Assembly: GCF_014201875.1 (NCBI RefSeq)
Contig: NZ_JACHFL010000023.1
Location: forward strand, 1 to 64,000
Length of the DNA: 64,000 bases
Reading direction: 5' to 3'
Source: Deinococcus humi
GTDB taxonomy: Bacteria > Deinococcota > Deinococci > Deinococcales > Deinococcaceae
Each line of letters begins with the position of its first letter. Position 1 is the first letter of the stretch. Position numbers and translations under genes: made by a program. Below the pieces are notes generated by a model, which had not been told where the DNA came from, made no database searches, and saw nothing but the letters and a program-made list of their open reading frames with translations. Of the stretch, positions 36,531 through 46,351 are shown piece by piece.

Positions 36531-39500
36531 TCAGCGCAGCTGTTCCAGAATCGTCGGATCCTGAATCTTTTTGTCCTCGGCCAGCAGCAGCACCTTGCTG
36601 ATGACTTCCGCCGTCTTCGGGTCAGGATCGGCAAACGGCAGGAACAGCCGGCCCGCGTGCTGGTTGTGCACCGGAATCACGCACAGGAAGCCGCCGGGCA
36701 TGCGGTGGACCGTGCCGCTGCCCAAATGGACGGTGTAGTTGGCGTACTGTCCGGCGATCAGGGCGTGACTGTTCTCCAGCCGTACATTGCCCAGCTTAAG
36801 CAGCCGCAGGGTTTCACGCAGCAGGTCCGTTCGCATCTCCACGGTGCTCAGACTTGCTTCTGGATCGACGCCGCCCACGTGGGCCACACCCACCACCAGG
36901 TCCAGATCACGCAGGGTCTCGCTCAGCACACGGGGTGGCACCTCACTGAGCGCAACGAGCTGCGCCCGGCCCAGCTCATCGGTCTCGTCCTGACGCACGA
37001 AATAGACCGCGTTCAGGGCCGCACCCTCCACCTCGTTGGGGGTGCCGTACCCCACGCTGGTGTCCACCCAGACATTCAGGCCCTCGTGGTGGAACGTCTT
37101 GCGGACGCCTTCCTCGGGCACCATGACCCAGCCGCGCGCCTTGAACAGGGCGGCGGCCTTGCCCGGCTGAACGTGATGTCCTGCGTAGCGCTGGCTGCGG
37201 AGTGCGCCGTTTCCCTCGGCGGCGGTCAGCGGATAGTACTCGCGGAACGCCTGCTTGAACGGCTGGGTTACGTTTTCCACCATGATCCGTTCCTGGAAGG
37301 CGGGCCAGTGGCCGCTCAGGTACAGGTCATGCGGGTGCGCCAGACGCAGGGATTGCTCACCGATAGCCTGCGGGCCTGCTGGGGTCTGGAGCTGGCCGTC
37401 CTGCCACCAGCCCACGTGCACTTCGTCCAGCACCCACAGCAGGCTGCCCAGCATCGGGGCGATCACCGGATGGCGGCCCAGGTCCACAAGCTCCTGCGGC
37501 GTGAAGTAGTCGCCCCGCACCATTGCCTCTTCCAGCGCCGCGCGCATGCGGCCACGGGTGGCCTTCAGCTCAGTCACAGCGGCGCGCAGGGCAATCACTT
37601 CCGGGTGCTTCTTGAGGGCGGGCGGGAGCGTCTTGAGGGGCCGCTCACCGCGCCGCAGACCCAGACTGGCTTCTCCCTGGGGCGTCAGTTCGATGCTCAG
37701 GGTCACGCCCTCTGTGGTCACGGTGGCCTGCCAGTCGGGGGCCATGCGGGCCTCCATCGCCCACGTCAGGCGCTGAGGATCGCTGTAGCCGGCGCTGCGG
37801 GCCAGGTTCTGCATACCGATGTCGGCGGCCAGGCGTTCACTGGCCTGCCGCTGCGCCCCGAACTGTCTGGCCCCGCGGCGGAACTCGCTCAGCACGCGGT
37901 AACGGCCCTCGAGTTCTTTGGCCCGCCTCGCCCTGGCCCGGCTCAGAGGCAACAGCCCCAGCGCCCGAACCGCGTCCTGGTTGCGTTTTTCGACAATCCG
38001 GGCCCGCAGATCGTCCTCCGCCAGTTCACCCAGAATGGCCCGCGCGAACAATTCGGCGCGTTTGTGGCCGCCGCTGCTGCTGGCGTATTTGGCCGCGTCC
38101 AGCAGGGCAGCGAAACGCTCCCTGCCCAGCGCTATGTGCATTTGCCTGAACCATGCCACGTCGACCGCCCCCTCGGTCAGGTCATTCGCGCTCAGGGGGG
38201 TGCGCTCGGCGATCTCAGCTTCCCAGGAGTCGCGGATGTCCTGCGGCACACTCCAGTTGCTTTCCTTGGTGTGGGCATGCAGCCAGTACACGCCACTGCG
38301 CAGGCCCCGCCAGCCCAGGGTAGCGGCCACCAGATTGGCCCACTGGGGCGCGAACATCGCCAGGTCCAGCAGTCGGGCATCGCTCAGCTTGTATTCCTCC
38401 ACCAGCGTGGCAAACGTGGCAGGCGTGTCGTGGGGTGATGGGAACGACACCCGGATCAGATGACTGAAGGTCACGTCACGGCTCTCGTTGCGCCCCTGAT
38501 AACCGCGCTTCAGCGGATTTTTGCCCAGCCCGGCCAGGAGGCGCAGTGGCAGCGCCGCACCCACCGCGCTCCGCAGAGCCAGGGCAGGCCGCGTGGCCAG
38601 CGTTTCCAGATCGCCGCGCGTGACCTCCACCTCCAGCACGCGGGCACGGACCTCGTCCACCGCCGCCAGCCACCCGGGGGTGATGGGCAGGTCGCTGCGC
38701 AGCTTGCGGTGGGTGTAGTCCCTCAGGTCATCGAAATCGCTGCCCGAGAAGTAGCCCACCGGTTCGGAGCGCGGGCCGATCAACTGGTCGAGCAGATCGG
38801 CCCGGCTGGCCCAGCCGCGGTCATAGGCGCGCAGCAGGAGCCCGGTGGAGGGCCGCCAGCGGGCCAGAGCTGGGAAGGCCGCGTTCTGGTAGAGAGTAAT
38901 GCGCCAGTACCGCTCCAATGGTCCGTCCGGCAACTGGGAGACGGGCAGGCCGTGCGTCAGGAACGAGAACAGTTCGCGCGGGTCCTGCGTCCTCCAGGAA
39001 TAGCGGGAGTCCTGCACGGCCTGTGCGTCCTGCGGAAGGTAGGAAAGGGCCGTCTCCCAGGCGTCCAGCGCCATTTCAGTGTCCAGGTCGCCACGGAACT
39101 TCTCCATCAGGTACGGATGAACCGCGCGCAGCAGATCGGCGTATTCCAGCCATAAAGCAGTCGGTGGTCCCAGGGTGCGGTGGATGGTTTGACGGATCAA
39201 CCGTTGCCAGGCTGCGCTGGCGCCAGGTGTGGCCCCGTCCTCCTCGTCCTCCGGGTCAGCGCCCAGATCGTCCGACAGCTCTGCCAGGGTGGTGTCCTTG
39301 CGGGCCACAAAATGACCCAGGGCCCAGCCCATGCGGGTCAAATCGCCGTCCTGGGGATCCGTGCGGCCCTTCCACCAGCCGTCCCATACCTCAGCCAGGG
39401 GCATGGTGCCGTTGATGCTGGGACGCAGCATCCAGGACGAGACGTTGCCCAGCAGGATGGTCTCTTCGCCGTCGTAGCCCACCCCCAGCAGCGGCGTCTC

Positions 39501-41387
39501 CCGGTGGGCGACGATCACGGCGTCGAGGTCCCGGAGCAACGCCGCGCCGCGCTGGACATCCTGCGGGTAGTCGCGCCCCCGGACCTCCAGCGGCGTGGAC
39601 GGGGTCCGGTCCGCCGGATCGAACAGACCCAGGCCGTTTTCCAGCGAGAGCTGCCGCTCCGGCTCGGTCAGGCGGGTGTACAGGGTCTGCTCACTGACAT
39701 TTTTGGGCGTGAAGTCCGTGGGCGGCGCGGCCCCCACCTCCTGCAGCAGTTGCAGTCCGGCCTGGCGCTGATCGGTGTTGTTGGTCTTGAGCAGGGCCAG
39801 GGCGCTGGCCTCGGCCAGCGCGGCGTCGCGGGCCAGGAGGCGGATCAGCCCCCGGCGCAGGTCCGCGCTCTTGCGCTTCAGCAGTGTCTGCACCACGCCG
39901 ACCTCCTCTGGACTGGGCGTCAGGTGCGACATGGCCTCCACGGCGGCCTGCGACACGCTGCTGTTGCGGTCCTGCAGCAGATCCAGTAGCAGCGTGCGGG
40001 TGGCCGCGTCGATGGGCTGGACTCCTTCCTTGTGGCGCAGCTCGATCGTCTTGAGGACGTAGGTCTTGCCGTTGCTGCTCATCGCACTGACGTGGGGGGC
40101 CAGCCGCGAGATATGGCCGTCGCCCAGCACTGCGTAGAGGTTGTCCATGGCATCTACACGCGCGGGCAGGTGACCGAGCCACGGGAACAGGAGGGGGTGC
40201 TGGCTGGCCTCGCCGGGGAGCCGCTGTGCGTAGGCGAGGTACGCCTCGAAGGAAAAATCAGGTCTTTGATCCGGCTGGGCCCAGCGGCTGACCAGTTGCC
40301 CGGCCAGCGTCGCCAGGCGCGTGTCGGGGTCACCGAGCAGCACCGTGCGCGCGCTCTGGTCCAGCCGTCCGGCGGCCATCAGAAACTGGGCAGCGGCCAT
40401 GCGTCGCTCGGTGTCGGCATCGCCCAGTAGTGGCTGGGCCAGTTCGGCCGCTCCGGTAGCGTCGCGCATCGCCAGGACAAACAGCGCCAGGTAAACGTCC
40501 ACCCCGGGGCCGTCACCGACGGCGGCGCGGGCGGCCGTAGTGTCTTCCAGAAAGGTCAGCGCCCGCGTCAGCAAGCCGCGCACCACTTTAAGCTCACCCA
40601 CATCGTAATTCAGACCGAACCACACGCACGCGGCCCGCAGGACGGCGGCGAAGCGCAGCAGGTCCTCTTGCAAGATCAGGCGCAGAACCCGGGTGAACGG
40701 CTCGGTCCCCGCCTCATCCACGGTCTCCAGGATCACCTGCCGCAGCCCTTCCTGACGCTGTGCGGCCAGCAGCAGGCCCTCCGCCAGCGTCCACGCCTCG
40801 GGGTGGGTGCTCGACAGCAGGGCCAGTGGCACATGGCGTCCCATCCGCGCGACAGGATGCTGAGTGGAGGCCGTGTCGCGCAGGATCTGGAACACCGCCG
40901 CGTGGCCGTCACTGATCGCCTGGCCCAGCAGAAGACCGAGGCTGTTGGCCTCCCACCCACCCAGCAGCCCGGCGTGTACCGCAAACCATTCCAGATCCTG
41001 CGGGTAATCACGGCTGGCCTCCCACGCAGCCATCAGCCACGAGGCCGCCCGCACCGCCTGGACACGTTCGCCCGGCGCACGAAAGGCGCGGCGTGCATAA
41101 CCCTCGGTGTACGGGTGACGGGTCAGGAGGGCGTCAACCGTGTGCCGAGCGGTCTCGGGAAACTGAGGAAAGAGCAGAGCGGTCAGTTCGTGACGCGCCG
41201 CCTCGGTGCTCCCATGGAGGTGGTCGGCCAGCGCCGCCTCGCGCTTCTCACGTTCCTGGTAGTCGTAGGTGTCCTTGAGCAGTGAGCGGATCAGCTCAGC
41301 GAGGGAGGGGGACGCGGCACCCAGCCGCTCTTCCAGCGGAGCCCTCCAGGGCTGCTGGAAGGATCTCAGGTGGTCCTGAAGGTCCAC
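36531..41387 (-). CDS. Giant DUF4132 (YehI/MolR-like) protein
   Basis: This is by far the largest protein here, 1,618 residues. The first two thirds are helical and HEAT-like, with repeated units around DPDTRLATLAGQLVSRWA, DRNSSVSQAAVEAMSHL and RGLIRLLARDAALAEASA (about 330-530), consistent with the DUF5724 region of this family. The last third (about 1,250-1,618) is the DUF4132 domain, ending in the conserved ISKVLLLAEDKKIQDPTIL. No WGR domain, membrane segment or enzyme motif was seen. The GTG start directly follows the stop of the small gene at 41388-41792 with no gap, so the two form an operon. Family relatives include E. coli YehI and MolR, whose function is not settled. Confidence 0.8.
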   Translation of the reverse strand: MDLQDHLRSFQQPWRAPLEERLGAASPSLAELIRSLLKDTYDYQEREKREAALADHLHGSTEAARHELTALLFPQFPETARHTVDALLTRHPYTEGYARRAFRAPGERVQAVRAASWLMAAWEASRDYPQDLEWFAVHAGLLGGWEANSLGLLLGQAISDGHAAVFQILRDTASTQHPVARMGRHVPLALLSSTHPEAWTLAEGLLLAAQRQEGLRQVILETVDEAGTEPFTRVLRLILQEDLLRFAAVLRAACVWFGLNYDVGELKVVRGLLTRALTFLEDTTAARAAVGDGPGVDVYLALFVLAMRDATGAAELAQPLLGDADTERRMAAAQFLMAAGRLDQSARTVLLGDPDTRLATLAGQLVSRWAQPDQRPDFSFEAYLAYAQRLPGEASQHPLLFPWLGHLPARVDAMDNLYAVLGDGHISRLAPHVSAMSSNGKTYVLKTIELRHKEGVQPIDAATRTLLLDLLQDRNSSVSQAAVEAMSHLTPSPEEVGVVQTLLKRKSADLRRGLIRLLARDAALAEASALALLKTNNTDQRQAGLQLLQEVGAAPPTDFTPKNVSEQTLYTRLTEPERQLSLENGLGLFDPADRTPSTPLEVRGRDYPQDVQRGAALLRDLDAVIVAHRETPLLGVGYDGEETILLGNVSSWMLRPSINGTMPLAEVWDGWWKGRTDPQDGDLTRMGWALGHFVARKDTTLAELSDDLGADPEDEEDGATPGASAAWQRLIRQTIHRTLGPPTALWLEYADLLRAVHPYLMEKFRGDLDTEMALDAWETALSYLPQDAQAVQDSRYSWRTQDPRELFSFLTHGLPVSQLPDGPLERYWRITLYQNAAFPALARWRPSTGLLLRAYDRGWASRADLLDQLIGPRSEPVGYFSGSDFDDLRDYTHRKLRSDLPITPGWLAAVDEVRARVLEVEVTRGDLETLATRPALALRSAVGAALPLRLLAGLGKNPLKRGYQGRNESRDVTFSHLIRVSFPSPHDTPATFATLVEEYKLSDARLLDLAMFAPQWANLVAATLGWRGLRSGVYWLHAHTKESNWSVPQDIRDSWEAEIAERTPLSANDLTEGAVDVAWFRQMHIALGRERFAALLDAAKYASSSGGHKRAELFARAILGELAEDDLRARIVEKRNQDAVRALGLLPLSRARARRAKELEGRYRVLSEFRRGARQFGAQRQASERLAADIGMQNLARSAGYSDPQRLTWAMEARMAPDWQATVTTEGVTLSIELTPQGEASLGLRRGERPLKTLPPALKKHPEVIALRAAVTELKATRGRMRAALEEAMVRGDYFTPQELVDLGRHPVIAPMLGSLLWVLDEVHVGWWQDGQLQTPAGPQAIGEQSLRLAHPHDLYLSGHWPAFQERIMVENVTQPFKQAFREYYPLTAAEGNGALRSQRYAGHHVQPGKAAALFKARGWVMVPEEGVRKTFHHEGLNVWVDTSVGYGTPNEVEGAALNAVYFVRQDETDELGRAQLVALSEVPPRVLSETLRDLDLVVGVAHVGGVDPEASLSTVEMRTDLLRETLRLLKLGNVRLENSHALIAGQYANYTVHLGSGTVHRMPGGFLCVIPVHNQHAGRLFLPFADPDPKTAEVISKVLLLAEDKKIQDPTILEQLR

Positions 41388-41792
41388 TCAGCCCCCAGCC
41401 AAAGCCGTCAGGCGCAGGAAAAGCAGGGTGCTGTCGGGCTTCAGGGTCACGACCTGATCCAAGCCTTCGATCTGTTCGTCATCCACGAACACGTAATACA
41501 GCCCGTCACCGTAAGCCTGCAGGGCAGTCTGCGTGGCGTCCTTTACGGTCACCGTGCCGCTGCGTTCCTGCGGGGCAACGCTGATTCGGCCCATCGCCGC
41601 GCCGTCGCTCAGGTCCCGTTCCGTCAGCACGCGAAGCATGCCCACGCTTTCCTGTCGCTCGTGATAGGCGGCCACCTCCTGATGGACGAGTGTAGTGAGC
41701 AGGCTGCGCAGGGTCTGGGGGCCGTCTGGTAAGGATGTGGGACGGCGTTCGAAGGGGGTACGGCGGCCGACGATCTTCGTTTCGACAATCAC
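41388..41792 (-). CDS. Small partner protein of the DUF4132 gene
   Basis: A 134-residue protein with GTG start. It reads as an alpha/beta protein: a helical first half (DGPQTLRSLLTTLVHQEVAA) and a strand-rich second half (SGTVTVKDATQTALQAYGDG, YYVFVDDEQIEGLDQ). No membrane segment or known motif is seen. It lies immediately upstream of the giant gene on the same transcript, so it probably acts with it. Family unknown to me. Confidence 0.6.
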   Translation of the reverse strand: MIVETKIVGRRTPFERRPTSLPDGPQTLRSLLTTLVHQEVAAYHERQESVGMLRVLTERDLSDGAAMGRISVAPQERSGTVTVKDATQTALQAYGDGLYYVFVDDEQIEGLDQVVTLKPDSTLLFLRLTALAGG

Positions 41793-41878
41793 AGAAAAAC
41801 CTCGCTGCGGGTGAGGGGATTTGGATAGTGCTAAACTTCACCTTCAATTGTAGCGGCGGAAATTGGTTATGTAAATAG

Positions 41879-41900
41879 CGTAATCCAAAGTGGGATTACG
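41879..41900. promoter_or_regulatory. Inverted repeat before the phosphatase gene
   Basis: CGTAATCC and GGATTACG flank a 6-nt centre, 12 nt before the phosphatase ATG and just before its AAGAGG ribosome-binding site. It could be an operator or a leader hairpin. Confidence 0.45.
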
Positions 41901-41912
41901 AAGAGGAAAACC

Positions 41913-42395
41913 ATGAGAGTGACAGTCAGCGGTCAGGGTGATCTGCCGAGCCTGAAGGACGGGACAGCGGTCATCGTTGCCCTCGATCCCGGCACCCATC
42001 TGAGCGACGGTTCGCGGCGTCTGGCCGAGCATGACGGGCCCAGGCTCAATCTGCAGGTGCATGACGTGTGGTTCGACTCGGACCGTCACGTTGTGCCCAG
42101 CGATGAACACCTGCAACAGATCGACGCTTTCCTGACAACACATCAGCCTGCCCACCTGCATGTTTCCTGCCTGGCGGGCGTGAGCCGCAGCGCCGCCCTG
42201 GCCCTCTATGCACTAACACGGATGCACCCGGAGCTCAGCGACCGGGAGTTGGTGGAGCGGCTGCTCACGGCACGTCCCCAGTGCTTTCCGAATCCCCTGA
42301 TCGTGGGTCTGGTGGATCAGCGGCTGCAGCGCGGACTCACGGGCGCTCTCCAGGAAGCCTTCGCCGACAGCGAGATGCCCTGGCCTCCTGCCTGA
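41913..42395 (+). CDS. Dual-specificity protein phosphatase
   Basis: A 160-residue protein with the cysteine-phosphatase P-loop HVSCLAGVSRSAAL (Cys86, Arg92; the CX5R motif) typical of dual-specificity and tyrosine phosphatases. The Asp of the general-acid loop is probably within NLQVHDVWFDSDRH (about 46-59). It likely removes phosphate from Tyr, Ser or Thr residues, or from a nucleotide or lipid. It is divergent from the DUF4132 operon with only 120 bp between start codons, so shared regulation is likely. Confidence 0.8.
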   Translation: MRVTVSGQGDLPSLKDGTAVIVALDPGTHLSDGSRRLAEHDGPRLNLQVHDVWFDSDRHVVPSDEHLQQIDAFLTTHQPAHLHVSCLAGVSRSAALALYALTRMHPELSDRELVERLLTARPQCFPNPLIVGLVDQRLQRGLTGALQEAFADSEMPWPPA

Positions 42396-42698
42396 AGGAT
42401 GTTGCCTGCCTCGCCGAGTCCATGGCCGGGGTGGGCTCAGTTGGAGTCCCGCTCAGAACACGATCTGAACCTGCTACCCCTCAGGTTTAAGGGTCATCTT
42501 CGTGCCACGCAACCAGAATCTGACGCGGCTCGACCTGATCGGCTGGGTGCAGTCACCACAGCGTACGAGCGTGAGGGAGAAGGGCAGCCGAGAGTGGAGG
42601 GCATTGGCCCGGCTCAGAACCTTGTTCCCTCTGGCCTGGAGGATGGCGCTTCTGGTCTCTATGCGGGAGATTTTCTGAAGGGCAATCTGAGATAGGTT
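42396..42698. other. Intergenic stretch, nothing recognised
   Basis: About 300 bases between two plus-strand genes, with no coding frame that I can support. Confidence 0.3.
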
Positions 42699-42704
42699 TA
42701 TCCT
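42699..42704 (+). promoter_or_regulatory. -10 box of the AraC-family gene
   Basis: TATCCT ends 7 nt before the ATG at 42712, a leaderless layout. Confidence 0.45.
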
Positions 42705-42711
42705 TAAGCGC

Positions 42712-43149
<438 letters not shown>

Positions 43150-43152
43150 ATC

Positions 43153-43158
43153 TAGGAT
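43153..43158 (+). promoter_or_regulatory. -10 box of the VOC gene
   Basis: TAGGAT is 6 nt before the ATG at 43165, giving a leaderless message separate from, or in addition to, read-through from araC. Confidence 0.45.
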
Positions 43159-43164
43159 GACGAC

Positions 43165-43575
43165 ATGAACCTGACCATTCATCAGACGTTCCTGCCACAC
43201 ACCGACCCGAATGCCTCGCTGGCGTTCTACCGCGACACCCTCGGCTTCGAGGTGCGGGGCAGCGTTGAGTACGCTGGCATGCACTGGATTACGGTTGGCC
43301 CACCAGCTCAACCGAACCTGTCCATCGTCCTGCACCCGCCCGCCATTGATCCGGGACTGACTGAAGCTGAGCGCCGCACCATTGCCGAAATGATGGCCAA
43401 GGGCACGTATGCCAGCATCAACCTGGCCACCGACGATCTGGACGCTACGTTCGAGCGGTTGCAGGCCAGCGACGCCGAGGTCGTCCAGGAACCGACGGAG
43501 CAGGCCTATGGTGTGCGCGACTGCGCCTTCCGTGATCCAGCCGGCAACATGATCCGGATTCAGGAGCGGCACTGA
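43165..43575 (+). CDS. VOC (glyoxalase/bleomycin resistance-like) protein
   Basis: A 136-residue single VOC protein with the two beta-alpha-beta-beta-beta units: [19 protein letters not shown] and [20 protein letters not shown], then [15 protein letters not shown]. These proteins act as dimers in lyase, dioxygenase or antibiotic-sequestering roles. The pairing of an AraC regulator with this gene is common among AraC-VOC pairs of unknown substrate. Confidence 0.8.
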   Translation: MNLTIHQTFLPHTDPNASLAFYRDTLGFEVRGSVEYAGMHWITVGPPAQPNLSIVLHPPAIDPGLTEAERRTIAEMMAKGTYASINLATDDLDATFERLQASDAEVVQEPTEQAYGVRDCAFRDPAGNMIRIQERH

Positions 43576-43623
43576 GCCTTTCGGGGACACCTTCGTGAGC
43601 TGGGCGGCAACACACGTTCGTGG

Positions 43624-43676
43624 CGGTTTTTACCGTCACCTCCCCACAGGAGTGGATTCAATGACGGTAAAAACCG
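43624..43676 (+). promoter_or_regulatory. Long inverted repeat enclosing RBS and start codon
   Basis: A perfect 15-bp inverted repeat (43624-43638, CGGTTTTTACCGTCA, with its complement at 43662-43676) brackets the ribosome-binding site and ends inside the first codons of the DUF1801 gene. Inside the loop, CTCC at 43640-43643 can pair with GGAG at 43649-43652. In RNA the start region would be fully folded, so translation should depend on opening this structure. Confidence 0.7.
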
Positions 43677-44158
43677 TAGACCAACCCGCGCAGCCCGCCA
43701 AACGCACAGCTGCAGCCAGTCAAGCGAAAGCATCCGCCCGGTTCACGGAGGAGGAACGGGCGGCGATGAAAGAGCGGGCCAAGGAGGCGAAGCGGGAGAC
43801 GCGGCGCAGTACGCGTGCCGCCAGGGGAGAGGCGGAGAGCGAAGTTCTGGCAAAACTCGCGGAAATGCCAGAAGCGGACCGGGCGCTGGGTGAGCGGTTG
43901 CATGCCCTGATTAGTACTCATGCACCCGTCCTGTCGCCAAAACTGTGGTACGGCATGCCCGCCTACGCCCGGGAAGGCAAGGTCGTCTGCTTCTTCCAGG
44001 GGGCACGCAAGTTCAAGACGAGGTACGCGACGCTGGGCTTCAGCGATGAGGCGAAGCTCGATGACGGTGTCCTGTGGCCAACCGCTTTCGCCCTGACGGA
44101 ATGGACCCCTGAAGTCGAGACCAGGGTCGCCGCTCTGATCAAGAAAGCCGTAGGCTGA
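43661..44158 (+). CDS. DUF1801 (YdhG/iron-chaperone-like) protein
   Basis: A 165-residue protein. Residues about 5-70 are lysine-, alanine- and arginine-rich and probably disordered or coiled ([20 protein letters not shown]). The rest matches DUF1801: [53 protein letters not shown]. The related YdhG domain resembles frataxin, but no function is assigned to this form. AGGAG lies 10 nt before the ATG at 43661, inside a large inverted repeat. The upstream frame from 43595 is not needed. Confidence 0.75.
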   Translation: MTVKTVDQPAQPAKRTAAASQAKASARFTEEERAAMKERAKEAKRETRRSTRAARGEAESEVLAKLAEMPEADRALGERLHALISTHAPVLSPKLWYGMPAYAREGKVVCFFQGARKFKTRYATLGFSDEAKLDDGVLWPTAFALTEWTPEVETRVAALIKKAVG

Positions 44159-44307
44159 GCACCGCCTCAGTGAAACCCAGCGAGATTCAGCGCTTCAGGT
44201 TGAAGCTCCAGTGGCCTTTGCTGTCCTTGCAGGTCCCTGATCATCTCGCTCTGGCGACACGATCCCCCAGACTGCCGCGGGTGGCTATTCCCGCGTGCGC
44301 AACAGAA

Positions 44308-44329
44308 AAGGCGGCCCGAAGACCGCCTT
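44308..44329 (+). terminator. Terminator-like hairpin after the DUF1801 gene
   Basis: Stem AAGGCGG/CCGCCTT with an 8-nt loop, followed by GATTTCTC. The T-content downstream is moderate. The remaining bases up to 44625 hold nothing recognised. Confidence 0.55.
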
Positions 44330-44625
44330 GATTTCTCTAAAATAGCCTGGTATTCGCGATCTGTCAAATCTATGCACTGGGTTCAAGATGTCTGAACTCA
44401 GAATATCCAGGCCAGGACTCGCCAGGAGTCAAACCACAAATTTCCCTTCGTTGTGCGCATCGTCGTCTGGTCAGCGCTCAGTCCGGCGGCGCCAGTTGCG
44501 GAACACCCAAGATTGCTTTTCTTTCCAGGCGGGCCGGAGTGAATACATCAGTGCGGCCCGTTGCGTTGATGACCTCTCATTACCCGCTAGAGCCTCCTGG
44601 CTCCTTCTCGGTTTCCGGCGTCCTA

Positions 44626-45300
44626 CTAGGTCTCCTTTCCGGTGGGCACGGGAGCAAGTGCCAGCCTCACCAGATACTGACCCTCTTCTCTGCCCCCTCC
44701 CTCGCCGCCCGTCGCACGGCTGTGGCGTGCCAGCACGTCAATCAGGTCGAGTTGCAGGGCTTTCGCCTGACGTCTGGTCAAGGGGCCAAGGGTCAGTGCG
44801 TAATTCAGCACGGCTGGGTCTTCTGCGCTCAAGGCATGCCAGGGTTCCTCTGGGCGAATGGCGTCATAGAGAGCTATGCCATTCTCCTTGCGGTACAGCA
44901 GCATTCCCCAGCCGTGCTCTTCATGCACCCCCCGCATGACCTGCAACAGCGCTCGCTGCAACACTTCCTCGAACGCCCGCTGTTCACGCAACAGAACTTC
45001 GAGGAGGTTTGTGGCGTCGGTGCGGTGATACGGCACGAAAAAGCGATCCGCCACCGAGCGGTAGATCCGGATGGCCCGCCCTGCGCGCGCTTCTTCCCGG
45101 ATTACCTCGACAAGACCGAGTGCGACCATGCGGCGCACCCGGTAAAGAACGCTGTTGGCAGTCACGCGCAGTTCCTCTGCGGCGCACTGCACGGTGCATT
45201 CCCTTCCGAGAAAGGGTTCTAGAAAGCGTCGTTGCCTGGGATCGGCCAGGAAAATGGCGGCGTGCGCGCTTTCAACGATGAACGTCTGGTCACCCAACAT
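44626..45300 (-). CDS. Winged-helix (ArsR-like) transcriptional regulator
   Basis: A 224-residue protein with an N-terminal winged helix at about 18-75: RRFLEPFLGRECTVQCAAEE, then LRVTANSVLYRVRRMVALGL and VEVIREEARAGRAIRIYRSV as the wing. The C-terminal 150 residues are mainly helical with no known ligand-binding fold that I recognise. Its start overlaps the end of the upstream serine-hydrolase gene by 11 nt, which implies coupled translation. Confidence 0.75.
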   Translation of the reverse strand: MLGDQTFIVESAHAAIFLADPRQRRFLEPFLGRECTVQCAAEELRVTANSVLYRVRRMVALGLVEVIREEARAGRAIRIYRSVADRFFVPYHRTDATNLLEVLLREQRAFEEVLQRALLQVMRGVHEEHGWGMLLYRKENGIALYDAIRPEEPWHALSAEDPAVLNYALTLGPLTRRQAKALQLDLIDVLARHSRATGGEGGGREEGQYLVRLALAPVPTGKET

Positions 45301-46351
45301 GGGCGGTGGTGAACGCGCTGACCAGGTGCCTCAGGATGCTCGACAGGCCTTCCTCAGCCTGCCCACCCGCCGCGTTCGTCACGGCGACAAAGGCATGGCC
45401 CTCGTCAGGCAGGACCACGATGAATGCCAGGAATGTATCCGCGCTGCCGGAGTGTGTACTGGCGCGCATGCCCCGGTAGGTCGTGACGCCCCAACCCAGG
45501 CCGGCCTTGATGTCTGGCCGGAAGGGCGTGTGCAGCGCAGTCAAGGCTTCTGGACTTAAAAAGTGACCTTGACCGCACAGGCCCCGGAGATGTGCGCGGG
45601 CGAAAGTAGCGAAGTCAAGTATGTTCATGTGGGCGTCCCCCGCGGGGCCGATGGCTGCATGAAGCTGATAGCGTCCCTGTGGGTTGTGCGGGACGTGGCG
45701 ACGTCGCCAGAGGTGGCCCCACGGCTGCTGGTCGTGCTTGCGACCAGGCCACCCGAAGCCCGCGCTGTCCAGCCCGAGCGGCTCGAACACGCGCGTGTGC
45801 ATGAGCTCCTCCCAGGGGGTGCCGGTGAGTCGTTCGGCCAGAACCGCCGCGACGCCATACCCTGCATTGGAGTAACCATATTCACCGATGGGCCGGGCAG
45901 GAGGCTGCTGAAGCACCCAGCGGGCGAAGGTTTCACGCTGCCGGACAGCGGAACCCCGCCGGGCCGGAGCAGGTTTGAAATCCACGTCGTCCCCAAAGGC
46001 GGGGAGGCCAGCGCAGTGAGCGAGGAGGTGGGCCAGGGTGACCTCGTGATGGTCCGCATGGAGCTCCTGAGCGGGGAAGACCTGGGTCAGCCGGGTGGTC
46101 CAGTCGAGGGTTTCGGGAACCAGGGAGGCCAGCATTGTGGCCACCATTGGTTTGGTACAGGACCCTAGATGGACGCGGTCAAAGACAGTGAGAAGCTCGG
46201 GGTGGTTGAGGCGGCGGACCCCACTCGCGCCGGCGACCAGTGGGCCGTCAAGTGGGGCAGCCGCCCAGACGACCCCGGGCAGGGAGTGGTCCCCGCGGAG
46301 TTGGTCAAGGTCACGTAACAGAGAGTCAGGTGTGACGAAGGTGTGGGACAT
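45290..46351 (-). CDS. Serine hydrolase of the beta-lactamase (class C) family
   Basis: A 353-residue protein with class-C-like active-site motifs: SxxK as GSCTKPMV (Ser64, Lys67), YxN as YSNAGYG (Tyr160) and HSGSAD in the place of KTG. No signal peptide is visible, so it is probably a cytoplasmic esterase or peptidase-like enzyme rather than an exported beta-lactamase. It overlaps the winged-helix regulator gene downstream, and the pair likely forms an operon. Confidence 0.85.
   Translation of the reverse strand: MSHTFVTPDSLLRDLDQLRGDHSLPGVVWAAAPLDGPLVAGASGVRRLNHPELLTVFDRVHLGSCTKPMVATMLASLVPETLDWTTRLTQVFPAQELHADHHEVTLAHLLAHCAGLPAFGDDVDFKPAPARRGSAVRQRETFARWVLQQPPARPIGEYGYSNAGYGVAAVLAERLTGTPWEELMHTRVFEPLGLDSAGFGWPGRKHDQQPWGHLWRRRHVPHNPQGRYQLHAAIGPAGDAHMNILDFATFARAHLRGLCGQGHFLSPEALTALHTPFRPDIKAGLGWGVTTYRGMRASTHSGSADTFLAFIVVLPDEGHAFVAVTNAAGGQAEEGLSSILRHLVSAFTTAHVG

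Noticed and set aside
36486..38438. A 650-codon open frame on the plus strand
   Set aside because: It is the antisense shadow of the DUF4132 gene; the translation is His/Gln/Arg-rich with no domain, while the minus-strand protein has family motifs.
45290..46351. A beta-lactamase resistance gene
   Set aside because: The motifs fit the wide class-C-like serine hydrolase family and there is no signal peptide.
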